DNA of 64,000 bases from Gaiella occulta (GTDB lineage: Bacteria > Actinomycetota > Thermoleophilia > Gaiellales > Gaiellaceae), in contig NZ_QQZY01000008.1 in NCBI RefSeq assembly GCF_003351045.1, positions 1 through 64,000 of the forward strand, read 5' to 3'. The translations under genes were made by a program, and so were the position numbers. Below are positions 23,863 to 31,131 of this stretch, piece by piece. The notes under the pieces were generated by a model. The model was given only the letters and a program-made list of their open reading frames with translations. It was not told the DNA's origin and did not search any database. Position 1 is the first letter of the stretch, and every line of letters starts with the position of its first letter.

Positions 23863-24872
23863 TGAACGTCTACGGGGCCTCTTCGCTCACCGACATTGAG
23901 CTTCTCGACCTTGGCTCCAGTTGCTGCGGCACCGGGCGAGTCTTCACGTTTCGGGTCGTGCTCGCAAGCGGCGAACGGGCGTCGTCGTCTTCTTTTTGGT
24001 TTAGGAATGATGAGAGCCTGACTAGGGCTGTCGCCCCGGTTGCCGCCCGCGCCCTCGCGGCGCAATCTCTGCACCATCAACGAACGACAGAAGTCGCTTT
24101 CACGGGCACGCAGGCGGTCTTGGCGGCTCATCTCGAGTCCGCTTGGCTCTTCGCGGTAGCCGCAGAGCGCGGTGTACCGCTCCGAGTGCTTCTGGGAAGC
24201 CGATCCCGGAACAAAGTCAAGTTCTATGTGTCGCTGCTGACCGCAGATGTCATCGACGATCACGCGGCGTCTGCCAAGATCTCAGCGGGCTGCAGCCTCG
24301 TAAAGATCTCGTACGGCGCAAAACTTACGAGTTCGACTCCCTTCGCTGTTGATTGTCACGGGACGGCCTCGTATCAGGAAGCGCTGGACCGCTACGGCAG
24401 GATGTCCGGACTCAGCTGGGTCGAGGAACCTCGCGACGCCGACGAAGTCGGGGACCCGTGTGTGCCGATTGTCACCGGCGAGTTCGTCACGGACTGGGAG
24501 CGGGAGCTCGACTCGCCTCGCACGCAGTCGTCGACCACTCGGTGGAGGCAGCTCGAGCCAGCCCGATGCGGGGTGCTGCAAGCCCATTCTGCTGCAAAGA
24601 CGCTGACGCGGGCGGGCGCGCCAGTTCTGTTTCACGGCCATCAGCCTTACGTTGCGGCACACCTCGCAGCAGCCACCTCTGGGGTGACATACGTCGAGAT
24701 CAACGCAGCGTGGATGCTTGATCGGTTCAGAACAGCGTGGTGTCGCGGAATCTCTCTGTCTGCCGCAATCCATGACCTTTGCGACGCGTTAGATCGTCGT
24801 GGCGGCGGGCCGGCGGTCGATATGGGCGACGGCTCCGCCGCAGAGGTTGTCTTTACTGCCTCGAAGCAATGA
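23859..24872 (+). CDS. Divergent enolase-superfamily protein
   Basis: A muconate-lactonising/mandelate-racemase-like layout: an N-terminal capping domain (about residues 1-115), then LVKISYGAKL at the second-strand lysine site, FAVDCHGTASYQEALDRYGRMSGLSWVEEP with the metal-binding Asp and Glu, and VTGEFVTD as the third acidic site. The usual KxK pair is reduced to K-x-S, so only one of the standard bases is present. The C-terminal lysine site is not obvious, and VLFHGHQP may provide His instead. It might dehydrate, epimerise or cycloisomerise a carboxylate. Start and stop overlap neighbours (ATGA both sides). Confidence 0.68.
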   Translation: MMNVYGASSLTDIELLDLGSSCCGTGRVFTFRVVLASGERASSSSFWFRNDESLTRAVAPVAARALAAQSLHHQRTTEVAFTGTQAVLAAHLESAWLFAVAAERGVPLRVLLGSRSRNKVKFYVSLLTADVIDDHAASAKISAGCSLVKISYGAKLTSSTPFAVDCHGTASYQEALDRYGRMSGLSWVEEPRDADEVGDPCVPIVTGEFVTDWERELDSPRTQSSTTRWRQLEPARCGVLQAHSAAKTLTRAGAPVLFHGHQPYVAAHLAAATSGVTYVEINAAWMLDRFRTAWCRGISLSAAIHDLCDALDRRGGGPAVDMGDGSAAEVVFTASKQ

Positions 24873-25483
24873 CAGTCGTGACGTCCTTCGATGTGGGTGG
24901 AACGCTGATCCGGGCCTCGACCTCGTGCGCCGAGGCGATCTGCACCCGATTCCAGATCAGAGAGGAGTCTCGTAGGGCAGCAATTCGAACGCTTCTAAGA
25001 TCATCGCCGCTTGACCAAAGAGCGCTGCGCGACCTGGCGGATCTCTCAGGTGTTGCCGCGCTTGCCGTTCAACGATGCCTCGATGAGTATCTCCCCGCCT
25101 TTGAGTGGCAGGATGGAGCTCACGAGGCCCTTGGCCGCGCAAGAAGCCGCGGTCGAGTAGTGACCCTATCGAACGTTTCTCAAATCGATGACTCGACCAC
25201 CGGATGGATCGGCTTCCTTATCGACGCATCATATTCCTCGTGGCGGACAGGATACGTGAAACCTGATCGGAGAGCGTATGAAAACCTCATCGACACGGAG
25301 GCGGTACCAGCATCTGATATTATTCACATCGGAGACGACTGGGAAGCCGATGTCGCCGCACCATTGGCTGTTGGTATTCGAGCGGTGTATATCGGAATCG
25401 TTCCTCCTCGCGCTGATCTCGGTGGCGTCGAGACAGTCGACTCCGTGTTGCACGCCCTCGACGTAATCGAGAGCACAACGTAG
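24869..25483 (+). CDS. HAD-superfamily hydrolase, atypical motif I
   Basis: Motif I is SFDVGGTLI: the nucleophilic Asp is present, but the usual second Asp (DxD) is Gly. Motif II is RVVTLSN, motif III Lys in GYVKPDRRAYENL, and motif IV IIHIGDDWEADVAAPLAVG, as in class IA haloacid-dehalogenase-like phosphatases. A helical cap occupies about residues 20-85. It would fit removal of a phosphate from a phosphorylated intermediate, consistent with a phosphoketolase step upstream, although the motif I change may alter chemistry. ATG 24869 overlaps the previous stop; 204 aa. Confidence 0.8.
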   Translation: MTVVTSFDVGGTLIRASTSCAEAICTRFQIREESRRAAIRTLLRSSPLDQRALRDLADLSGVAALAVQRCLDEYLPAFEWQDGAHEALGRARSRGRVVTLSNVSQIDDSTTGWIGFLIDASYSSWRTGYVKPDRRAYENLIDTEAVPASDIIHIGDDWEADVAAPLAVGIRAVYIGIVPPRADLGGVETVDSVLHALDVIESTT

Positions 25484-25492
25484 AATGGACGC

Positions 25493-26308
25493 ATGACGCA
25501 GGGATACTTCGAGGGCCTCGCAGAGCGGTATGACCGCTATCGCCCTGGCGTGCCTCCGGAAGCTTGCGCGGTTCTTAGCAGTTTCGTCGAGCCTGAAGCG
25601 GATCGGCCGGCGCGTCTACTCGACCTAGGCACTGGCACCGGGCAGGTGATCTTTGATTGTGGGAGTACATTCGGGACTCTTGTTGGCGTTGAGCTCGATC
25701 CCAAGATGGTAGAGATTGCTCGTAATAAGGCACGTAACCATCCTGAGGTTTCTGGCAAGAGGGTTAAGTGGGTTGTGGCATCAGCAGAAGAGTACCTTGC
25801 GAACACGGACGATCTCTTTGATCTCGTAACCATCTGTCGGGCGTTTCATTGGATAGATCAAGCAGGCGTCCTCCAACTCCTTGATCGCGTTGTGGCCCCT
25901 CGTGGGAAGGTCGTGGTTTGCGGTGATGGGAGCCTTTGGAACGCGCCAGATGAGTGGGCGAAGGCGATAAGAGCTACCGTTCAGGAGTTTTTGGGTGAAG
26001 AGCGACGCGCTCGATCGTCCAAGTTTACTCACCATGATCGGCCGTACATCGAGATCATGCAGGAGTCGCCTTTTTCCGACGCGCAACGCCTCGAAGTGCG
26101 TGGAGTTCGTGAGTGGACGATTGAACAGATCATTGGTTACCTATTCTCGACCACCTTCGCATCGCCAGAGCTCTTCGGAAGTCGAGTTGGCGGATTCGAG
26201 AGGAGGATCCGCGAGAGGCTTACGGAATATCAGGGTAGTGGCAGCCTCAAGGAGAGTTACGAGTTCACTCTGGTTGTTGGACAGCGCCCGCATCGCAGCA
26301 CCCGCTGA
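25493..26308 (+). CDS. Class I SAM-dependent methyltransferase
   Basis: N-terminal YFEGLAERYDRYRPGVPPE is typical of the Methyltransf_11/UbiE-like group. SAM-binding motif I is ARLLDLGTGTGQVIFDCG, motif II GTLVGVELDPKMVEIAR, and post-motif DLVTICRAFHWID resembles small-molecule methyltransferases of natural-product clusters. Length 271 aa. It begins 9 bases after the HAD gene, the only real gap in the run from 16962, and is the last gene of the operon. Probably O-, N- or C-methylation of the product; an alternative is modification of a carboxylate for release. Confidence 0.85.
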   Translation: MTQGYFEGLAERYDRYRPGVPPEACAVLSSFVEPEADRPARLLDLGTGTGQVIFDCGSTFGTLVGVELDPKMVEIARNKARNHPEVSGKRVKWVVASAEEYLANTDDLFDLVTICRAFHWIDQAGVLQLLDRVVAPRGKVVVCGDGSLWNAPDEWAKAIRATVQEFLGEERRARSSKFTHHDRPYIEIMQESPFSDAQRLEVRGVREWTIEQIIGYLFSTTFASPELFGSRVGGFERRIRERLTEYQGSGSLKESYEFTLVVGQRPHRSTR

Positions 26309-26414
26309 CTGGGACGCCGTGGCGAGCGAAGTGCAGAAGGGCGTCAGCGCAGAGCGCCTTTACGCCGAGTGGCGCGCAACGCCAGGCGGAGCAGCGTACC
26401 GAGCGCCCGAGTGA
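26274..26414 (+). CDS. Possible 46-aa ORF or gene remnant after the biosynthetic operon
   Basis: A TTG-start frame overlapping the methyltransferase 3' end reads LLDSARIAAPADWDAVASE and ends AEWRATPGGAAYRAPE. Composition is protein-like, but no ribosome site or family is visible. It could be a small coupled gene or the tail of a lost gene. Confidence 0.3.
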   Translation: MLDSARIAAPADWDAVASEVQKGVSAERLYAEWRATPGGAAYRAPE

Positions 26415-26544
26415 TCGCGGGCTGCATCGCGCACGAACCGGCAGACTTCTGACTTCTGACTAGTGTCCGATGCTGTGTTCCGACGACGGCTGCTCGACCG
26501 TAACAGAGCCCGTCCTCCTCCACATCGCGGCTGCTACTAGCGCC
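26415..26544. other. Non-coding left flank of the IS1182-like element
   Basis: No gene seen. It contains GACTTCTGACTTCTGAC (26451-...), a short simple repeat. The last bases (CTAGTAG on the plus strand, with CTAG at 26545-26548) held the original 3' end of the interrupted membrane-protein gene. Confidence 0.5.
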
Positions 26545-26548
26545 CTAG

Positions 26549-28275
26549 GAGCGCGGGTCAGTAAGCGGGTCCATCCGGGCGGGGTCCTAGCCTCGTTCTT
26601 GGCGTCGAGTCAAGGAGGGGGCGATGGCGGCAGCGGCGGCGGTAGAAGCGGTTGAGGGGCAGGAGCGGCTGGTCGAGGTCGAGCCGTCGGCGGTTGTCGA
26701 GGAGCGGCGGCCGGGCGGCGAGGAGAAGACGTTTCGGCCCTACGACCTCGAGCAGGTGTTGTTGCTCTCGCCCGTCCTCTCGGACTGGCTGCCGGAGGGG
26801 CATCTCGCGCACTTCGTCTCGGACCTGGTCGAGTCGGGCGCACTCGATCTGTCGGCGATCTACGACTCGTACGAGGAGGAGCGCGGGTATCCGCCCTACG
26901 ACCCGCGGCTGATGGTGAAGCTGCTCCTGTACGGCTACGCGAACGCGGTCGTGTCGTCGCGCAAGCTGGAGCGGGCGACCTACGAGGACGTGGCGGTGCG
27001 GATGCTGTGCGCCGATCAGCATCCCGATTACCGCTCGATCGCCCGCTTCCGTAAGCGGCATCTGGAGGCGCTCGGCGGGCTGTTCGTGCAGGCGCTGCGG
27101 CTGTGTCGGCAGGCGAGCCTGGTCGGGCTGGGCGCGCTTGCCCTGGACGGGACGAAGCTGCGCGCGAACGCCTCGCGGCACAAGGCGATGAGCTATGAGC
27201 GGATGGTGAAGGCGGAGACGCAGCTTGAGGCGGAGATCGCCGCCATCCGCGCCAATGTGCGGGCGCTCTTGGAGGAGGCGGAGGCGGTCGACGCCGCCGA
27301 GGACGAGCGCTTCGGGCCCGACCGCCGCGGCGACGAGCTGCCCGAGGAGCTGCGCCGGCGCGAGCAGCGGCTCGAGCGGATCCGGGAGGCCAAGCAGGCG
27401 CTCGAGGCCGAGGCGGCCGAGCACGAGCGGGCGCGCCGGGCCGAGCTGAAAGCCGAAGGCAAGAAGCCGCGGCGACCGCCGAACGGGCGTGACCCGTTCA
27501 AGCCCAAGCCGGGCGCGCAGCGCAACTTCACCGATCCCGAGTCGCGGATCATGAAGACCGCCGACGGCGCTTTCCACCAGTGTTACAGCGGCCAGGCGGT
27601 CGTTGATTCGACCGCGCAGGTGATCGTCGCGGCCGAACTCTCGCACGAGGCGCCGGACGCGCGCCAGCTCGAGCCGGCGCTCGACCAGCTCGCCGACAAC
27701 CTGGAGGCGATCGGCGTCGAGCTACCCGCGGGTACGACGCTTGCCGCCGATGCCGGCTACTTCTCCGAGGACAACGTCCGTATCACCACAGAGCGTGGGC
27801 TCGATCCGCACATCGCCACCGGCCGCTTCAAACACTCCGAGCCGCCGCCGGCGCCGCGCGGCCCGATCCCCAAGAACGCGACGCCCAAGCAGCGGATGGC
27901 GCGCAAGCTGAAAACGAAGAACGGCCGCGCCGTCTACAGCCGCCGCAAAGCGATCGTCGAGCCGGTCTTCGGCCAGATCGACACGGTGCAGAACGGGCGC
28001 AAGCTGCTCTTACGCGGCAAGCAGGCCGCCCGCGAGCAGTGGCGCTTCACCTGCGCCGTCCACAACCTGCTCAAGCTCCACCGGGCCGGCGGGCTCGCAC
28101 TCATCGATCAAGCGCCGCAAGCACGCACGGGCGTGGACGGAGCTCCCGAGAGTGCGCGGAAGGCAGCCGGTCCGATCCTTCGCCGCGCGGCGCAGTCCGC
28201 GCGCCGCTGGCTCACAGCCACCTGCGACGCTCCGATGCCGATGCTCCCGCCGCCGCTCGTTACGGACCCGCGCTC
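26549..28275 (+). mobile_element. IS1182-like insertion sequence with CTAG target duplication
   Basis: A single-gene element of about 1.73 kb. The ends are inverted: GAGCGCGGGTCAGTAA at the left (26549 on) and TTACGGACCCGCGCTC at the right (ending 28275), one mismatch in 16. The tetranucleotide CTAG flanks both ends (26545-26548 and 28276-28279) and is taken as the target duplication. Ends and gene are intact, so the insertion is probably recent. Confidence 0.85.
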
Positions 28276-28279
28276 CTAG
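26624..28279 (+). CDS. IS1182-family transposase
   Basis: A DDE transposase. The N-terminal DUF772-like region reads LPEGHLAHFVSDLVESGALDLSAIYDSYEEERGYPPYDPRLMVKLLLYGYANAVVSSRKLE, with LALDGTKLRANAS (first Asp), a charged coiled-coil insert (about 190-280), LAADAGYFSEDN (second Asp) and RKAIVEPVFGQIDTVQNGRKLLLRGKQAAREQWRFTCAVHNLLKL (catalytic Glu). Length 551 aa. Its TAG stop (28277-28279) is not within the element but in the CTAG target duplication, so termination depends on the insertion site. Confidence 0.92.
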   Translation: MAAAAAVEAVEGQERLVEVEPSAVVEERRPGGEEKTFRPYDLEQVLLLSPVLSDWLPEGHLAHFVSDLVESGALDLSAIYDSYEEERGYPPYDPRLMVKLLLYGYANAVVSSRKLERATYEDVAVRMLCADQHPDYRSIARFRKRHLEALGGLFVQALRLCRQASLVGLGALALDGTKLRANASRHKAMSYERMVKAETQLEAEIAAIRANVRALLEEAEAVDAAEDERFGPDRRGDELPEELRRREQRLERIREAKQALEAEAAEHERARRAELKAEGKKPRRPPNGRDPFKPKPGAQRNFTDPESRIMKTADGAFHQCYSGQAVVDSTAQVIVAAELSHEAPDARQLEPALDQLADNLEAIGVELPAGTTLAADAGYFSEDNVRITTERGLDPHIATGRFKHSEPPPAPRGPIPKNATPKQRMARKLKTKNGRAVYSRRKAIVEPVFGQIDTVQNGRKLLLRGKQAAREQWRFTCAVHNLLKLHRAGGLALIDQAPQARTGVDGAPESARKAAGPILRRAAQSARRWLTATCDAPMPMLPPPLVTDPRS

Positions 28280-29059
28280 CCAGCCGCTGGGTTTCGCCAG
28301 GGCTCGTTTCCACGCCGGTGCCACGGCAGCGGGGTAGCGGACTCGCCTCGGGTGCGTGACGACGCGAAGGTGATCCCAGACCGCGGCGTCTTCCTCCGGC
28401 CACTCGCCGTCGAAGTCGATCTCGGTCTCGTAGTAGCGCGCATCCGCGTTCCGCGCAGAGATCACGAGCGAGAGCTTGTAGCGGCCCGGCGTGAGTAGGT
28501 GCCGCTGATCGTTCGGCGCCGTCGTGATCGCGAGCCGGAGCCGCTCGACCCGCTCTGGCGGCGGGAAGGCACTCGGCGGAGGCTCGCCGACCGGTTCGGA
28601 GAAGATCGCGAGGTCGATCACTCGGCTTACGCCGGGCGGGATGGTCAGCGCCGTCGTCGGCACGTTCGTCCATCCGAACGCCGGGAAGCCGATCTGAACG
28701 CGACCGACGTACGAGGACGGTTCCTCCAACAGCTCGCCGAGCACCGACAGCCGCTCGACCCGCTGGAGCAAGACCTCGACGTCCTCGGCAGCGACGCGGC
28801 CTGGCGGATTCGAGACGGCGAAGCGCAGGTACGCCGCTCGGCTCGTCAAGACGACGCTCCGCAGCCCAACCTGCTGCAAGGTCTTCTCGATCGCCGAGTC
28901 GTCAGGGCTGTGCGCCAACGCGAGATCCGGGCGCTCGCGCCGCGCGCGCCACGTCCGAACCTGCTCGTTGAAGAGCGCGACAACGACGGCGCCGATCGTG
29001 CCTACGGCCGTCAGCGCCGTCCACGTCGTCAAGCTCCAGCTCACGATCGCCGCTGCCAT
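28010..29059 (-). CDS. Single-pass membrane protein with 3' end altered by the IS insertion
   Basis: From an ATG at 29059 the protein has an N-terminal TM segment (about residues 2-30, AAAIVSWSLTTWTALTAVGTIGAVVVALF) and a soluble beta-rich domain with no recognised family. An ATG at 29188 would add a basic stretch. Native sequence ends near ALAKPSGWLG (about 28280). Downstream codons are read out of the IS1182-like element, extending the frame to 28010. Rejoining the flanks at a single CTAG gives ...PSGWLGR-stop, so the insertion replaced only the last residue and added roughly 90 foreign ones. Function of the fused protein is doubtful. Confidence 0.65.
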   Translation of the reverse strand: MAAAIVSWSLTTWTALTAVGTIGAVVVALFNEQVRTWRARRERPDLALAHSPDDSAIEKTLQQVGLRSVVLTSRAAYLRFAVSNPPGRVAAEDVEVLLQRVERLSVLGELLEEPSSYVGRVQIGFPAFGWTNVPTTALTIPPGVSRVIDLAIFSEPVGEPPPSAFPPPERVERLRLAITTAPNDQRHLLTPGRYKLSLVISARNADARYYETEIDFDGEWPEEDAAVWDHLRVVTHPRRVRYPAAVAPAWKRALAKPSGWLGARVRNERRREHRHRSVAGGCEPAARGLRRAAKDRTGCLPRTLGSSVHARACLRRLIDECEPAGPVELEQVVDGAGEAPLLAGGLLAA

Positions 29060-29381
29060 CGTGCCGACGGTAGCCGGACCCGCGGACGGTCTAAGCGAAA
29101 CGCGCCGCCGACTCCGCGCGGCGCGCGCAGGCAAGCGATCCGCCATCGACAATGCTCGTCGACGCCGCTCTCGTACGCTCGTGGCCATCGTCTGGACCGA
29201 CCCGGCCCTTAGCTGCCAGGAGGAGGGTGGGCCGGGCGGCGAGCCGAACGCCTAGCGCTTCCCGCGTCCCGGCCTGAGCCGAGAGTACGACCGGCGCGTA
29301 CGCTTGACTAGATGGCTCCGGTGGACACGGCCGGCAAGCCCATGACTGTGATGTGTAGCCTCATCAGACAACAGATAATGT
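29060..29381. other. Intergenic region before the type III restriction operon
   Basis: No convincing gene. It holds the possible 5' extension of the membrane-protein gene (to 29188) and a stretch that turns AT-rich towards the promoter at 29382. Confidence 0.5.
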
Positions 29382-29387
29382 TATAAT
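29382..29387 (+). promoter_or_regulatory. Consensus -10 box (TATAAT) of the type III R-M operon
   Basis: TATAAT lies eight bases before the ATG of a 20-codon reading frame (29396), so transcription would begin at or next to that ATG, giving a leaderless mRNA. No good -35 hexamer is seen. GTTACAA (29389-29395) overlaps the predicted transcription start. Confidence 0.6.
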
Positions 29388-29395
29388 CGTTACAA

Positions 29396-29458
29396 ATGAG
29401 AAGCGACGTAGCCATATCGGGGCTCCGAGAGTTCCTCGTCCTTGAGGAGGGCGTCTAG
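29396..29458 (+). CDS. Putative 20-aa leader peptide coupled to mod
   Basis: A reading frame MRSDVAISGLREFLVLEEG-V ends in TAG, whose last base is the first base of the mod GTG (TAGTG). With the -10 box just upstream it would be translated from a leaderless transcript and deliver ribosomes to mod, which otherwise has only GAGGAGG inside the leader. Support is positional. Confidence 0.45.
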   Translation: MRSDVAISGLREFLVLEEGV

Positions 29459-31131
29459 TGGCTGCGCCTTACGAAGGGCGTCTCGAGCTCACCTGGACGA
29501 ACAAGCAGCTCCGCCTGCTGGCGCACGAGGATGGCTCCTATGAGTGGGTGAATCCTTCCGACTACCGAGTGGCAGAGGTCCGCCTATTGCACGACGTTGC
29601 GAGCGTCGGAGAGGTCGGCAAGACGCGCGCGGCCGACAACCTGCTCATTCGGGGCGACGCCCTCAACGCCCTGACCACACTCGCTCGCCTCCCCGAGTTC
29701 GCTCGGCAGTACCTGGGCAAGGTCAAGCTCGTCTACATCGACCCGCCGTTCAACACACAGCAGAGCTTTCTCCAGTACGACGACGCCCTGGAGCACTCCG
29801 TCTGGCTGACCATGATCCGCGACCGTCTGTTGCAGATCCGGGACATCCTCTCGCAAGACGGGTCTGTTTGGCTCCACATTGATGATGCCGAGGTGCATCG
29901 TGCTCGTTCCGTCATGGACGAGGTCTTCGGACCAGACCAGTTCGTCGCGACCGTCATCTGGGAGAAGGCAGACAGTCCCCGGATGGACGCCGACTATTTC
30001 TCCGGTCGTCACGACTATCTCCTCGTATATCGACGCTCTGAAGCCTTCTCCGTCAACCGAGTCGCGACCGATGGCGTGCCGAAGCACTACAACAAGATCG
30101 ACGATCAAGGGCGCTCGTACTACCTCAAGCCATTGCGAGCAATGGGGCCGGCCGCGACGCGAAAGGAGCGGCCGACCATGTGGTTTTCCCTCACCGCGCC
30201 AGATGGGTCACAGGTGTGGCCGCTGCGACCGGACAGCATCGAAGGACGGTGGCGTTGGAGCCAAAAGAAGTGCTCGGAAGAAGCGAAGCGCCTTGAGTGG
30301 ATCCGTACAGACGCGAGTTGGCAGCCATATTTTCGTATCTACGCCGACACCGACCGCGGCGTTCCGCCTGAGACGATCTGGTCGAAGGACGAGGTCGGGA
30401 CCAACCGCACCTCAAAGGCTGAAGTGAAGAAGTTGGCCCCTGACACTCAAGCGTTTGACACTCCAAAGCCTGAGCGGCTGTTGCAGCGGATCATCCATAT
30501 CGCCTCAGACCCGGGCGACATTGTTCTTGACTGCTTTCTCGGCTCAGGCACAACGTCGGCAGTGGCTCACAAGATGGGCCGCCGCTGGGTGGGCATCGAG
30601 CGTGAGCCGGACACGATCGAGGGCCACGCACTTCCCCGGTTGAGCAAGGTTGTCGCCGGCGAGGACCCTGGCGGCATAACCGAGGACGTCGACTGGGAAG
30701 GCGGCGGCGGCTTTCGAATCCTCGACGTAGCCCCCTCAATGTTCGAGGTTGACGACGGACTGGTGTTCCTCGCCGACTGGATGATAAACGGGAAGCTTTC
30801 CGAAGCAACCGCCGCACAGCTCGGCTTCGAGTACGAGCCCGATCCTCCATTCTCAGGACGCAAGGGACGCACCCGCCTCGCCGTGGTTGATGGCGTGGTA
30901 AACGAGTCGGTGGTGCGACTGCTGACAAGCGCCCTGCCTGAAGGTGAGCGCGTGGTGGTCTGTGGGACCGGCATCGACACCGATGCACGTCCGATTCTCC
31001 GCGAGCTGCGCCCCGGCTCGACGCTGCGGAAGATCCCGGCCGCGCTGCTTGACGAATACCGCTCCTCACGGCAGCTTCGTCTCAGTCTGGACGGTGCTGA
31101 TGCGGCCGAGCCATCGGAGGTGCCGTCCTAA
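29458..31131 (+). CDS. mod: Type III restriction-modification DNA methyltransferase (Mod)
   Basis: Methylates adenine in the recognition site and supplies specificity to the complex with Res. The catalytic motif KVKLVYIDPPFNTQQSF (DPPF) precedes the SAM motif LDCFLGSGTTSAVAHKMGRRWVGIERE, the beta-class order used by Mod subunits. N-terminal NKQLRLLAHEDGSYEWV and the DNLLIRGDALNAL segment are typical. Length 557 aa. The GTG start shares a base with the leader-peptide stop, with GAGGAGG 10 bases upstream. The stop overlaps the res start (TAATG). Confidence 0.92.
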   Translation: MAAPYEGRLELTWTNKQLRLLAHEDGSYEWVNPSDYRVAEVRLLHDVASVGEVGKTRAADNLLIRGDALNALTTLARLPEFARQYLGKVKLVYIDPPFNTQQSFLQYDDALEHSVWLTMIRDRLLQIRDILSQDGSVWLHIDDAEVHRARSVMDEVFGPDQFVATVIWEKADSPRMDADYFSGRHDYLLVYRRSEAFSVNRVATDGVPKHYNKIDDQGRSYYLKPLRAMGPAATRKERPTMWFSLTAPDGSQVWPLRPDSIEGRWRWSQKKCSEEAKRLEWIRTDASWQPYFRIYADTDRGVPPETIWSKDEVGTNRTSKAEVKKLAPDTQAFDTPKPERLLQRIIHIASDPGDIVLDCFLGSGTTSAVAHKMGRRWVGIEREPDTIEGHALPRLSKVVAGEDPGGITEDVDWEGGGGFRILDVAPSMFEVDDGLVFLADWMINGKLSEATAAQLGFEYEPDPPFSGRKGRTRLAVVDGVVNESVVRLLTSALPEGERVVVCGTGIDTDARPILRELRPGSTLRKIPAALLDEYRSSRQLRLSLDGADAAEPSEVPS

